This document shows, piece by piece, positions 25,242-35,468 of a DNA stretch of 64,000 bases. Under the pieces are notes generated by a model that saw nothing but the letters and a program-made list of their open reading frames with translations, did no database searches and was not told where the DNA came from. The position numbers were made by a program, and so were the translations under genes. Position 1 is the first letter of the stretch. Each line of letters opens with the position of its first letter. This DNA is from FLUQ01 sp031550605 (GTDB lineage Bacteria; Desulfobacterota; Desulfovibrionia; Desulfovibrionales; Desulfovibrionaceae): positions 25,841 through 89,840 of the forward strand of contig JAVBOK010000049.1 of assembly GCA_031550605.1 (NCBI GenBank), written 5' to 3'.

Positions 25242-25376
25242 GGTAGTTAAGGACGTGCGTGGAGGAATCTGGCGGAAGTCTGTTCTCGAAAATGGAAAAC
25301 GTTACCGTAAATCAAGGAGATAGCAAGACCCCGAAGTGATGGAAGCCGTTGCCGCACGAAGATTGTGAGTTGGTGT

Positions 25377-25394
25377 TCCGGCCTTTCGGCCGGA
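25377..25394 (+). promoter_or_regulatory. Hairpin in the leader of the TAXI binding-protein gene
   Basis: TCCGGCC pairs with GGCCGGA over a TTTC loop, about 32 bases before the start codon. It may stabilise or attenuate the transcript. It is not followed by a U-tract. Confidence 0.35.
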
Positions 25395-25425
25395 GCGGGT
25401 ATCAATAAACGAAGAAGGTAGTGCA

Positions 25426-26409
25426 ATGAAAAAAACGGTCGTTTGTCTCTGCATGCTGTTCGTGTTTCCGTTCCTTTTCGCAGGTGTCTGCAACGGCGCC
25501 CAGGAAAGTCCCAAGGACATTGCCGTCGTTTCCGCCAGCAGCGGCGGAACCGCCTATTATATCGTGGCGGGACAGACCAACATCCTTAACGCCAACATGA
25601 AGGGCTACACCTTCACCAACGAATCTTCGACCGGCGCCCCCAACGTGAACGGGCCGTATTGCGATTCCGATCCCAGCCTCATGGCCTATATCCCTTTTGA
25701 CGGGGCCTACGCCGGCAGTCAGGGCGACAAAACGCGCGGGTTCAGAAAGCCGCTGAAAAATATCAGCTTTATCTACGGCGGGCACCAGCTGTATCTGTAT
25801 TTCGTCGCGCTGGAAGGCAGCGGCATCAAAACCATGGCCGATCTGGCGGGCAAGAAGATTTCCCTGCCGCCCACCGGCACCACGGGATACTACCAGGCCC
25901 TGGCCGTGCTGGAAGCGTACGGCCTGACGCCGGACAAGAACGTCTCCGCCGTGCCCATGAACTACACCGACGCTTCGGATGCGTTGAAAGACAGCGCCTT
26001 GGCCGCAATCATCGTGAACGGCGGTTTGAACCAGTCCACGGTAACGGAACTGGACACGACGAAAAAAATCGTTCTGCTGAACATTGACGATGCGGCGGTG
26101 AAAAAATTGCAGGAAAAACATCCGTACTGGGATGTGACACCCCTGCAGAAAGGCTGCTACAAGCAGCAGCCGGACAATCTGAACGTGATCAACGCGTCCA
26201 CCTGCCTGATCGCCAACCTGAATCTCAGCGACGATCTTGTGTATCAGATCACAAAGGTCCTTTTGCAAAATACGGCCGCCCTCGCGAAGATTCACAAGGA
26301 CGGCGCGGCGTGGAATCTTGAAAAATCCGTTGATCTGATGAAGAAAAACCTCGTCGCCGTGCATCCCGGCGCCCTGCGCTATTACAAGGAAATCGGGGCG
26401 GTCAAATAG
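25426..26409 (+). CDS. TAXI-family TRAP transporter solute-binding protein
   Basis: 327 residues with a Sec signal peptide (about 1-24, ending CNGA). The mature protein starts IAVVSASSGGTAYYIVAGQTN and has MADLAGKKISLPPTGTTGYY, both typical of the TAXI (TRAP-associated extracytoplasmic immunogenic) family that binds dicarboxylates, glutamate or other acids in the periplasm. It passes its ligand to the fused permease encoded 120 bases downstream. GAAGG lies upstream of the ATG. A hairpin in the following gap fits higher expression of the binding protein than the permease. Substrate unknown. Confidence 0.9.
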   Translation: MKKTVVCLCMLFVFPFLFAGVCNGAQESPKDIAVVSASSGGTAYYIVAGQTNILNANMKGYTFTNESSTGAPNVNGPYCDSDPSLMAYIPFDGAYAGSQGDKTRGFRKPLKNISFIYGGHQLYLYFVALEGSGIKTMADLAGKKISLPPTGTTGYYQALAVLEAYGLTPDKNVSAVPMNYTDASDALKDSALAAIIVNGGLNQSTVTELDTTKKIVLLNIDDAAVKKLQEKHPYWDVTPLQKGCYKQQPDNLNVINASTCLIANLNLSDDLVYQITKVLLQNTAALAKIHKDGAAWNLEKSVDLMKKNLVAVHPGALRYYKEIGAVK

Positions 26410-26443
26410 GGCGCGGCGTACGGAGCTTCATCCCCTTTCTCGC

Positions 26444-26481
26444 AGGGCCCGCCAGGCAACGGTTTGCGCCGGGCGGGCCTT
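26444..26481 (+). promoter_or_regulatory. Intercistronic hairpin between TAXI binding protein and permease
   Basis: AGGGCCCGCC pairs with GGCGGGCCTT (one mismatch next to a G-T pair) across an 18-base loop. Its location matches the hairpin between the ABC binding protein and permease genes at 8.5 kb, so a role in unequal expression is likely. Confidence 0.4.
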
Positions 26482-26529
26482 GCGGCGGCCAACCATATCC
26501 GATCGAATCACGAGGCGATCAAGGAGCGC

Positions 26530-28473
26530 ATGCTGATGGGTACCGCAAACATTTCCGGCGCGGCAGCCGGGGAAGATGGTTCTGGAAAAACTGTTCCGCC
26601 GCCCGGCAAAAAGTCCATTGACGATATTTTCGTGCTGATGATGCGCGGCATAGCCATCGCCATGTCCGCCTTCCACACGGCCACGGCGTTCATCGGCGCT
26701 TTGCCGGCCATGGAACAAAGAAGCGCCCACCTGGGCTTTGCCCTGTCTCTTGTTTTTCTGCAGTCGATACTGAAAACGAAAAATCTGCTCAGCCGCGCCG
26801 TCGCCCTGATTTTCCTTCTGGGCACCATGGCCGCCAGCGTCTACGCCTATGTGTTCTGGAAGGACATGAACGGGCGTGTCGCCTTTCCGGACGATATGGA
26901 TCTGATCCTTTCCGTGATTCTGACGGCGGCCGTGCTGGAAGCCACCCGCAGAAAACTGGGGGCCGTGCTGTCCGGCCTGGGCGTGTTTTTCATCGTCTAC
27001 GCCCATTTCGGCAAGTATTTTCCCAGCGCCATCAGCCACCGCGGGTATTCTCTCGAGCGCATTTTCTCGTACATTTATATGGATACCTTTGGCGTGTACG
27101 GTCAGGTAATCGGCATTTCCGCGACGTATATTTTCCTCTTCATCCTTTTCGGGGCCTTTCTTGAGCAGTCCGGCGCGGGCCGGTTCTTTATCGACCTGGC
27201 CACGGCGCTCGTGGGAAAGCAGAAAGGCGGTAGCGCCAAAGTGGCCACCTTTTCCAGCTGTCTTTTCGGGATGGTTTCCGGATCCGCCCCGGCCAACGTC
27301 ATGGCCGTGGGTCCGCTTACCGTGCCGATGATGGTGGAATCGGGGTACTCCAACCGCTTCAGCGGGGCGGTCATCGCGGTCGCGGGCACGGGCGGCCAGT
27401 TCATGCCGCCCATCATGGGATCCGCCGCTTTCATTATCGCCGAAACGCTGGGCGTCCCGTATCTGCGGGTTGCCGCCGCGGCGTTCATACCGGGCCTTTT
27501 GTATTATCTCGCCCTTGTTTTCGCCATTGACTGCCGTTCCAACAGAATGCAGATGCAGGGCCTGGAAACAGTGCCCAACGCGCTTGAAGTGCTGAAAAAA
27601 GGCTTTTATCTCGCAACGCCGGTCATCCTGCTTGTTTACGGGCTGGCAATCGCCAGATGGTCGCCCATCAAATCCGGCCTGTTCGCCATTATCGCCATGT
27701 TCGTGGTGTCCTGGTTCAACCGGGAAACCAGAATGGGGCTCAAAAAAACGCTGAAAGCCTTTGAGGCGGCGGCCATGGGCTCGCTGGAGGTGGTGTGCGT
27801 CTGCGCCCTGGCGGGCATCATGATCGGCATGCTTTCGCTGACCGGACTCGGGCTGAAGTTCTCGTCCCTGCTCGTTTCTCTGGCGCAGGGCAACCTGATC
27901 GTCCTGCTGGTGCTTACCATGATCGCCGGGCTGATCCTGGGCATGGGGATGACCACAACGTCGGTGTATATCATCCTCAGTGTTCTCGTGGCCCCGGCGC
28001 TGGTGTCCATGGGCGTGACCGATCTTTCCGCCCATCTTTTCGTTTTCTACTTCGGCATTCTGTCGGCGATCACGCCGCCGGTGGCGACCGCTTCTTACGC
28101 GGCGGCCAGCGTGGCGAAAGACGATCCGATGAAGCTGGGGTTCACGGCCTGGCGTCTCGGGATTTCCGGCTACATTCTTCCGTTTATTTTCATTTTCAGT
28201 CCGGAACTGCTGATGGAAGGTTCGGTTCCGGCCATCCTGTTCGCCACGGTCACGGCGACGATCGGCATCTTCTCGCTTTCGCTCGCCCTTGAGGGTTTTT
28301 ATAAGTACGAGATTCCCATGGCCTATCGCCTTCTGCTCTTCGCCGGGGCGCTATGCCTCATTTATTCCGGCTGGATAACCGACTGCATCGGCCTTGCGCT
28401 GCTGCTTGTCGTGGTGGTGCCTCAATACCTGAAAGCAAAGGCCGAAAAGAACGGAGTGCCCGTTGCGGCATAG
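26530..28473 (+). CDS. TRAP transporter fused permease (DctQM-type, TAXI system)
   Basis: 647 residues. AAGGAG lies 4 bases before the ATG at 26530 (an ATG at 26536 is an alternative). Multiple hydrophobic segments are distributed as a small N-terminal four-helix part followed by the large DctM-like domain, including GTGGQFMPPIMGSAAFI, GLILGMGMTTTSVYIIL and GILSAITPPVATASYAAA, diagnostic for the fused 4TM/12TM TAXI subunits. It is a sodium- or proton-coupled secondary importer that requires the binding protein encoded just upstream. Together the two genes form a complete TRAP system. Confidence 0.93.
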   Translation: MLMGTANISGAAAGEDGSGKTVPPPGKKSIDDIFVLMMRGIAIAMSAFHTATAFIGALPAMEQRSAHLGFALSLVFLQSILKTKNLLSRAVALIFLLGTMAASVYAYVFWKDMNGRVAFPDDMDLILSVILTAAVLEATRRKLGAVLSGLGVFFIVYAHFGKYFPSAISHRGYSLERIFSYIYMDTFGVYGQVIGISATYIFLFILFGAFLEQSGAGRFFIDLATALVGKQKGGSAKVATFSSCLFGMVSGSAPANVMAVGPLTVPMMVESGYSNRFSGAVIAVAGTGGQFMPPIMGSAAFIIAETLGVPYLRVAAAAFIPGLLYYLALVFAIDCRSNRMQMQGLETVPNALEVLKKGFYLATPVILLVYGLAIARWSPIKSGLFAIIAMFVVSWFNRETRMGLKKTLKAFEAAAMGSLEVVCVCALAGIMIGMLSLTGLGLKFSSLLVSLAQGNLIVLLVLTMIAGLILGMGMTTTSVYIILSVLVAPALVSMGVTDLSAHLFVFYFGILSAITPPVATASYAAASVAKDDPMKLGFTAWRLGISGYILPFIFIFSPELLMEGSVPAILFATVTATIGIFSLSLALEGFYKYEIPMAYRLLLFAGALCLIYSGWITDCIGLALLLVVVVPQYLKAKAEKNGVPVAA

Positions 28474-28500
28474 GGCCGCCTGACGGACGCGGCTGAAAGC

Positions 28501-28540
28501 GGCGCGGCGAAGCAGCCATACAGTCGGCAGCTTCGCCGCG
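28501..28540 (+). terminator. Long hairpin after the TRAP permease gene
   Basis: A perfect 12-bp stem (GCGCGGCGAAGC / GCTTCGCCGCGC) with a 16-base loop, 28 bases after the stop. No U-tract follows directly, and a proper bidirectional terminator lies 180 bases further on. Confidence 0.45.
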
Positions 28541-28716
28541 CAGCCCCCGGGGCGGGATTTACGGTTCCCTCGCCATGGGGGGGCAGGCGGATATGGAAGC
28601 ATCCCCCCGGCGGCCGGCTCGCGTTTTTCCGCGGGTGGCCGAGGAAGGCGGCGTATACTGGACGCGCGATGCCAGCCTGAAGTGCTGCGGGTGCTGCGCG
28701 GGGCCGGAAAAGAGTA
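28541..28716. other. Non-coding stretch between two converging operons
   Basis: Part of the 327-base gap 28474-28800 between the TRAP permease and the minus-strand dehydrogenase gene. Apart from the two hairpins listed at 28501 and 28717 I see only GC-rich sequence with a G-run/C-run pair near 28575-28610 (resembling repeat C loosely) and no credible gene. Confidence 0.5.
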
Positions 28717-28746
28717 CAAAAAACGGCGCCCCGGCGCCGTTTTTTG
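28717..28746. terminator. Bidirectional rho-independent terminator
   Basis: AAAAAACGGCGCC / GGCGCCGTTTTTT with a 2-base spacer: a GC stem flanked by an A-run and a T-run, so it ends both the rightward TRAP transcript and the leftward dehydrogenase operon, whose last stop is at 28801. Confidence 0.9.
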
Positions 28747-28800
28747 CGGTTATCGGAGCGCGGGGAGGTGGCTCCCCGCCGGTCTTTCCGGGCGTTTTCG

Positions 28801-29574
28801 TCACTGCGCGGCCCAGCCGCCGTCAATGGACCAGGCCGCCCCGCGAATTTCCGAAGCGGCGTCGCCGGCGAGAAAGACGCAGAGCCGGCCGATCTGCCCG
28901 GGGGTGACGAACTTGCCCGAGGGCTGCTTTTCCGTCAGCAGATCGTGCTGGGCTGTGGCCACGCTGATCCCCTGTCTGGCGGCGCGGTCTTCGATCTGCT
29001 TCTGCACCAGCGGGGTGTGCACCCAGCCGGGGCAGATGGCGTTGCAGGTGACTTTGGTCAGGGCCGTTTCCAGCGCCACGACCTTGGTCAGGCCGACCAG
29101 CCCGTGCTTGGCCGAGACGTATCCCGCCTTCTGGGCGGAAGCCACGATGCCGTGCACGGACGCGATGTTGATGATGCGGCCGAAGTCGCGTTGTTTCATG
29201 CCGGGCAGGGCGCACCGGATGGTATGGAAGGAAGAGGACAAATTGACGGCGATGATGGCGTCCCATTTTCCCACGGGAAAATCCTCCACGTTGGCCGTGT
29301 GCTGGATGCCCGCGTTGTTGACCAGGATATCCACGGCCCCGAAGGTTTTTTCCGTATGGCGGATCAGATCTTCAATCTCGGCGGGCTTGCTCATGTCCGC
29401 GCCGTGATAGGCGACCTTGCCGCCGATGGCGGCCACGGCGTCGCGGGCGCCGTCCACGTCGCCGAAGCCGTTGAGCATGACGCTGGCGCCGGCTTTCGCC
29501 AGTTCAATGGCGATGGCAAGGCCGATGCCGCTTGTGGATCCTGTGACCAGGGCGGTTCTGTTGTGTAACGGCAT
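28801..29574 (-). CDS. bdhA: 3-hydroxybutyrate dehydrogenase-like short-chain dehydrogenase
   Basis: 257 residues. The SDR elements are TGSTSGIG (about 11-18), NNAG, the catalytic Ser in NIASVHGIV and YVSAKHG (Tyr-x3-Lys). The sequence NAICPGWVHTPLVQKQI and the long LLTEKQPSGKF segment are diagnostic of D-3-hydroxybutyrate dehydrogenase, which interconverts D-3-hydroxybutyrate and acetoacetate with NAD. It ends the three-gene operon with a hydroxyacyl-CoA dehydrogenase-like protein and a GntP-family permease. The stop lies 55 bases before the bidirectional terminator. Confidence 0.88.
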   Translation of the reverse strand: MPLHNRTALVTGSTSGIGLAIAIELAKAGASVMLNGFGDVDGARDAVAAIGGKVAYHGADMSKPAEIEDLIRHTEKTFGAVDILVNNAGIQHTANVEDFPVGKWDAIIAVNLSSSFHTIRCALPGMKQRDFGRIINIASVHGIVASAQKAGYVSAKHGLVGLTKVVALETALTKVTCNAICPGWVHTPLVQKQIEDRAARQGISVATAQHDLLTEKQPSGKFVTPGQIGRLCVFLAGDAASEIRGAAWSIDGGWAAQ

Positions 29575-29587
29575 GTTTTTTCCCTTA

Positions 29588-30547
29588 TTATTCCGCTGCC
29601 TTCAGCACGTTTGCGGAACTGATCTTGAGCTGCCTGGCAAGGCGCCGCACATAGGCGTCTTTGACGGAAGCGCGTTCGGATTCCGGATAGGCGAAAAAGC
29701 CTTCCCCTGTTTTCAGGCCCAGCTTGTTTTCCGCGCAGAGTTTCCCGAGCAGGGGGTTCGCGCCGGCAGAGGCGTCAAGTTCCCCGCACAGGTTGTCGCT
29801 GATGTTGCGGATGATATCAAGGCCCGTCATGTCCAGCATGGTGATGACCCCCGTGGTGGCCCAGCGGAAAGCCGGGCCGAAGGCCAGCACCATGTCCAGG
29901 TCCTCTTTGCTGGCGATGCCCTGTTCCAACTGCCAGAGTATTTCCCGCCAGACGGCCATCTGGATGCGGTTGGCGGAAAGGCCAGCCGCCTCTTTCCTGA
30001 TGCGCACGGGCACTTTGCCCATGGCGATGTACAGTTGCCGGATTTCCGCCATGACGGCTTCATCCGTTTCCGGCAGGGACAAAAGTTCCACCAGCAGCAT
30101 GATTTCCGGCGGGTTGAAGTAATGGGCCATCAGGGACCGCCTGCGCCGCCCGGCGGACAGCACGGAGCAGATGTCCGACAGTTTCAGGCTGGAACTGTTG
30201 CTGACGAACAGCGCCCCCGCCGGGGCCGCCGCGTCGGCCTTCCTGAAACTGTCATGCTTGATGTCCAGCACTTCGGGCAGGGCTTCAATGACCATGTCCG
30301 CGTCGGCCACGGCCTGTTCAAGGTCGGTATGGGTGCGGATATTCCTCTTGGTCCTGTCGATGGCCTCTTCGTGGATCAGGCCTTCTTCCAGAAACACCCG
30401 CAGGCTGATGTCGATATTGGCCAGGCCCTTTTCCAGAACGGCCCCGCTGATGTCCATCAGCCGCACGGAAAGGCCGTGGCGGGCGAAATCGAGGGCCAGC
30501 CCGTATCCCATGGTGCCCGCGCCGAGCACGGCGACAGTGTTGATCAT
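29588..30547 (-). CDS. 3-hydroxyacyl-CoA dehydrogenase family protein
   Basis: 319 residues. The NAD-binding start is VAVLGAGTMGYGLALDFARHG, the catalytic residues are the Ser in SNSSSLK, the His in AHYFNPPE and the Asn in AGLSANRIQ, and the C-terminal 100 residues form the usual 3HCDH helical domain. It oxidises a 3-hydroxyacyl-CoA or a related 3-hydroxy acid. Enzymes such as carnitine dehydrogenase share this fold. Gap to bdhA is 13 bases and to the permease gene 15 bases. GGAG precedes the ATG. With bdhA and the permease it makes a likely pathway for imported hydroxy acids. Confidence 0.88.
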   Translation of the reverse strand: MINTVAVLGAGTMGYGLALDFARHGLSVRLMDISGAVLEKGLANIDISLRVFLEEGLIHEEAIDRTKRNIRTHTDLEQAVADADMVIEALPEVLDIKHDSFRKADAAAPAGALFVSNSSSLKLSDICSVLSAGRRRRSLMAHYFNPPEIMLLVELLSLPETDEAVMAEIRQLYIAMGKVPVRIRKEAAGLSANRIQMAVWREILWQLEQGIASKEDLDMVLAFGPAFRWATTGVITMLDMTGLDIIRNISDNLCGELDASAGANPLLGKLCAENKLGLKTGEGFFAYPESERASVKDAYVRRLARQLKISSANVLKAAE

Positions 30548-30562
30548 CGCGTTTCTCCGCGG

Positions 30563-31957
30563 TTACATGGTGAAGCCGAAGAGAGTCCAGATCACGATCA
30601 GGACCATGGTGACCGCAAACGGAATGACCAGCGAAACCATGCCGATGTCGGGATAGGACTTTTTATGGGTCATGCCGGTGATGGCCAGCAGCGTGATGAC
30701 CGCGCCGTTGTGGGGCATGGTGTCAAAGCCGCCGGATGCCATGGAGGCGACCCGGTGCAGCAGTTCGGGGTTGAGGTTCACGGCCTGGGCCCATTCCAGA
30801 TAGCGCGCGCCCATGGCTTCCAGGGCGATGCTCATGCCGCCGGAGGCGGAACCGGTGATGCCCGCCAGCACGTTGACCACCAGGGCTTCGGAAATGAGCG
30901 GGGTGCCGGGGTCGATGCTGAGCAGAAAATCGCGCACCGCGGCAAAGCCGGGAAGCGAGCTGATGATGTTGCCGTACCCGACTTCCGAGGCCGTGTTCAT
31001 GATGGCCAGCAGGGAGCCGATGGCCCCGGTGTTGAGGGCGATCATCAGGTTGCCGCGGGCCTTGAACTGTTTGCCCGCGAAAATGATGGCCAGCAGGATG
31101 CCCACGATCAGGGCGATGATCAGCGCCCAGTTGGCCACCGGGATGGACTGCGCGGCCAGGGGCAGCTTGGATGTGCCGGCCATGATGCCTTTGTCCCAGG
31201 TGCCGATCATCTTGGTCAGGATGTAGTTGACCACCAGCACGGCGATAAGGGGCAGCGCGGCGAGAGCGGGGCTGATTTCGCCCACGCCGTCGTCGAAGTT
31301 GGTGCTGACTCTGGTATCGGGTTCGCCGTGGCCCTCGCCGGCGGCCAGCAGTTTGCGCTTGCGGTATTCAAGCCAGGCGACCCCCAGCCCGCCCATCAGC
31401 GCCGCGCCCACCAGGCCGAAGACCGGCGCGGCAAAGGCGTTGGTCTTGAAATAGATGGTCGGGATCATGTTCTGGATCTGCGGGGTGCCGGGAATGGCCG
31501 TCATGGTGAAGGTGAAAGCCCCCAGGGCGATGGCGCCGGGGATCAGCCTGCGGGGCAGGTTCGCTTCACGGAACAGGGCGTTGGCGAAAGGATACACGGC
31601 AAAGGCCACCACGAACAGGCTGATTCCGCCGAAAGTCAGGATGCCGGCGGCCAGCACGATGGCCGCGACCGCCCGCGTGGGGCCGAGTTTCTGGGCGATG
31701 TAATGGGCCACGGAACGGGCCGCGCCGCTTTCTTCCATCACCTTGCCGAAAACCGCGCCCAGCAGGAAGATGGGGAAGAAGTTCTTCACGTAGGTCACGG
31801 CCTTGATCATGTACAGTTCCGTATAGCTGGGCATGAGGGGAAAGCCGGCGGTCAGGGCCGCCAGCAGGGCGCAGACGGGGGCGAAAAGAATGACCGAATA
31901 GCCGCGGTAGGCGATATAGGTCAGCAGGAGCAGGGAAAGAATAATGCCGATAACCAT
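30563..31957 (-). CDS. GntP-family permease (hydroxybutyrate/gluconate type)
   Basis: 464 residues and about 12 membrane segments. The start is the ATG at 31957 because GGAGGATG lies just upstream. A longer reading to 32017 lacks one. Signatures include GILTFGGISLFVVAFAVYPF, GITGSASGGMSIALEAMG and GGFDTMPHNGAVITLLAITG, as in GntP carriers and D-beta-hydroxybutyrate permeases. It imports a small hydroxy acid by proton symport. Gene order permease, hydroxyacyl-CoA dehydrogenase, bdhA favours hydroxybutyrate over gluconate. This is inferred. A sigma-54 promoter candidate lies 158 bases upstream. Confidence 0.87.
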   Translation of the reverse strand: MVIGIILSLLLLTYIAYRGYSVILFAPVCALLAALTAGFPLMPSYTELYMIKAVTYVKNFFPIFLLGAVFGKVMEESGAARSVAHYIAQKLGPTRAVAAIVLAAGILTFGGISLFVVAFAVYPFANALFREANLPRRLIPGAIALGAFTFTMTAIPGTPQIQNMIPTIYFKTNAFAAPVFGLVGAALMGGLGVAWLEYRKRKLLAAGEGHGEPDTRVSTNFDDGVGEISPALAALPLIAVLVVNYILTKMIGTWDKGIMAGTSKLPLAAQSIPVANWALIIALIVGILLAIIFAGKQFKARGNLMIALNTGAIGSLLAIMNTASEVGYGNIISSLPGFAAVRDFLLSIDPGTPLISEALVVNVLAGITGSASGGMSIALEAMGARYLEWAQAVNLNPELLHRVASMASGGFDTMPHNGAVITLLAITGMTHKKSYPDIGMVSLVIPFAVTMVLIVIWTLFGFTM

Positions 31958-32114
31958 AAATACATCCTCCGGGTTGGGGTTCGGGATGTCGAAAACCTGT
32001 CCTTGCGTTGCGCGCATCGGGCGGCGGCCCGGCGGAAAGGCGTTTCAGTGCAAAGGCGTGGTATCGGAATACGGACGGCAAACCTCCTTGCAGCGGTCTT
32101 TTGGCAAAAAACGC

Positions 32115-32130
32115 TGCAAAATGCCTGCCG
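32115..32130 (-). promoter_or_regulatory. Candidate sigma-54 (-24/-12) promoter of the hydroxy-acid operon
   Basis: On the minus strand CGGCAGGCATTTTGCA: GG and GC are exactly 10 bases apart and the -12 box TTGCA is perfect. Transcription would start about 32104. It lies in the 314-base gap (31958-32271) between the permease gene and the adjacent sigma-54 activator, where no gene is visible. Confidence 0.6.
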
Positions 32131-32271
32131 GGTGGAAACAAAGCGCAAAGGCCGCGGCACAAGGCTTTCCGGGCGGAAGGGCTGTGCCTGCATTCCGGAA
32201 AGTCTCTGTCCGGAGAATGGCCGCGGGGCGGCAAACGATTTTCCACGCGGGGTGCCGCGGTGGGGAAATCT

Positions 32272-33711
<1,440 letters not shown>

Positions 33712-33855
33712 AGAGCCCTTTGCCGCAGGCGGGGTCGCAGGCAGTGCCGCATTGGGCAAAATATACCCCAACCCCTTCGGCCGCGTCAAATCGGTTCGTC
33801 CGGCGGCAGCGGCGGCTCAATACGGCGCCGGCCGGGGAAGGCGACGATTCCCGCC

Positions 33856-35364
33856 CTACAGCCCCCGCGCCCGCAGCATGGGCATGGCGTACCGTTCCAC
33901 CGGGGCGTAATCGTCGGTCAGGGCCGGGGTGTCGTCGGGCAGGGGCGCTTTCCATTCCTTGGCCAGCATGGCCCGCATCTCTTCGTTCCAGCCCAGGGGC
34001 GTGTCGCCGGGCGTTTTGCGCGCCACCAGCATGACATTCTGGGCCACGTCGCCCTGGCCCGGATTGGTCACCGGGAAAAGCTGCACCTGGGGGAAAACCC
34101 TGACAAAGCTTGCCCGGATGCCCCGCAGCACCCGCCCCTGTTCGCCGGTCACCGCGGAAATGATGTTGCAGACGAACACGCCGTCGTCCTTGAGCAGGGT
34201 CTTGATGCGTTCCGCGCATTCCACGGTGCCCAGGTGGAAAGGGATGTTGTAGCTGGACGTGAAGGTGTCGCCCATGATCACGTCGTATTGCTCCGGTTTT
34301 TCCCGCAGCGCGGCCTGGTTCAGAAAGACCCTGGCGTCCTCGTGGAAGACGCGCAGGCGGGGGCTTTCCTTCAGGTTGAAATAGTCTCTGGCCGCCCTGG
34401 TGATGCCGGGGTCGATTTCCACCACGTCCACCTGCGCGTCGGGCCGGGACGCGACCAGGTATTTGGGCACCGAATAGCCGCCGCCGCCCAGCATCAGAAA
34501 GCGCCTGGCGTCCGGCCGCAGATGCCAGGCCAGGGAGTAGTGCTTGGTGTAATCCAGAGCCAGTTCCGTGGGGTTGTCCAGCAGCATGCCGGACTGGACG
34601 GAACCGGGGTCGGTGATCAGAAAGCGCATCGCCTTGCCGTAGGAGCCCAGAGTGCCTTCCTGCACCCGGATATGGTTGTAGCGGCTGTCAAAATCGATGC
34701 CGTGGGCCAGACTGGCCGGCGCGGTCAGCGCGGCATGCCCGCCAAGGCCCGCGCAGGCCCCCAGCACCAGGGCGGCCGCCATGCGCCGGTTCGCGGGGGC
34801 GGCCAGAAGGGCCGCCAGGGCCAGGGCGCCGGCCACCGAATAGAGGATGGTCCGGGTGCCCAGCCAGGAAATGAGCACGTACCCGCCCAGGAACGTGCCC
34901 AGGATGGATCCCACGGTGGACAGGGCGAAAAACCGGCCCATGACGGTGCCGGTTTTATTCCTGTCCTTGTACGACAGAAGTTTGACCTGAATGATGTACG
35001 GCGACACCATGCCCAGCAGCACCGCGGGCACGGCGAACAGCAGCAGGGCCGCCGCGATCGCCCCCGCCTGCAGGGGCAGGTTGGCCCCGGCCAGAACGCG
35101 CAGCACCGGGTCGTGCACCAGGGCGGCCAGCAGCACGAAAGCCGCCCCGGCCAGAATGATGCCGGAAAGCCGTCTGGCCGAGGGATTCCTGTCCCCGGCC
35201 CTGCCGCCCAGCCAGTATCCCAGGGACAGGCTGGCCAGGATGACCCCGATCAGGGCCGTCCAGACCACGATGGACGTGCCCAGGTGCGGGGCCAGAAGGC
35301 GCGAGCCCGCCATTTCAAGCACCATCACGGCCGCGCCGCAGATAAAGGACACCAGTTCCAGCAT
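33856..35364 (-). CDS. Membrane-anchored spermidine synthase-like methyltransferase fold
   Basis: 502 residues. The first ~210 residues hold about six membrane segments, and the rest is a class I methyltransferase-like domain of the spermidine synthase family (FLMLGGGGYSVPKYLV, VVEIDPGI, HEDARVFL, YDVIMGDTFTSS). AGGAGG precedes the ATG at 35364. An alternative TTG at 35385 is less likely. Fused membrane/SpeE proteins are common in bacteria but usually lack proven aminopropyl transfer, so the substrate is uncertain. It stands alone, transcribed toward the activator gene. Confidence 0.87.
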   Translation of the reverse strand: MLELVSFICGAAVMVLEMAGSRLLAPHLGTSIVVWTALIGVILASLSLGYWLGGRAGDRNPSARRLSGIILAGAAFVLLAALVHDPVLRVLAGANLPLQAGAIAAALLLFAVPAVLLGMVSPYIIQVKLLSYKDRNKTGTVMGRFFALSTVGSILGTFLGGYVLISWLGTRTILYSVAGALALAALLAAPANRRMAAALVLGACAGLGGHAALTAPASLAHGIDFDSRYNHIRVQEGTLGSYGKAMRFLITDPGSVQSGMLLDNPTELALDYTKHYSLAWHLRPDARRFLMLGGGGYSVPKYLVASRPDAQVDVVEIDPGITRAARDYFNLKESPRLRVFHEDARVFLNQAALREKPEQYDVIMGDTFTSSYNIPFHLGTVECAERIKTLLKDDGVFVCNIISAVTGEQGRVLRGIRASFVRVFPQVQLFPVTNPGQGDVAQNVMLVARKTPGDTPLGWNEEMRAMLAKEWKAPLPDDTPALTDDYAPVERYAMPMLRARGL

Positions 35365-35468
35365 GGTTGCCTCCTGTTTCGACAAACGTCACGAAAGTTT
35401 TGGGGCGGATGGAGGGGGCGCGGGGAGGAAGAGATTTTTTTTCCCCAAAGGGTCCCTTCCTTCCCCGG

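Noticed and set aside
32040..32062. A second sigma-54-like site (TACCACGCCTTTGCA on the minus strand)
   Set aside because: It lacks the GG of the -24 box and the spacing to the GC is wrong; the site at 32115-32130 is far better.
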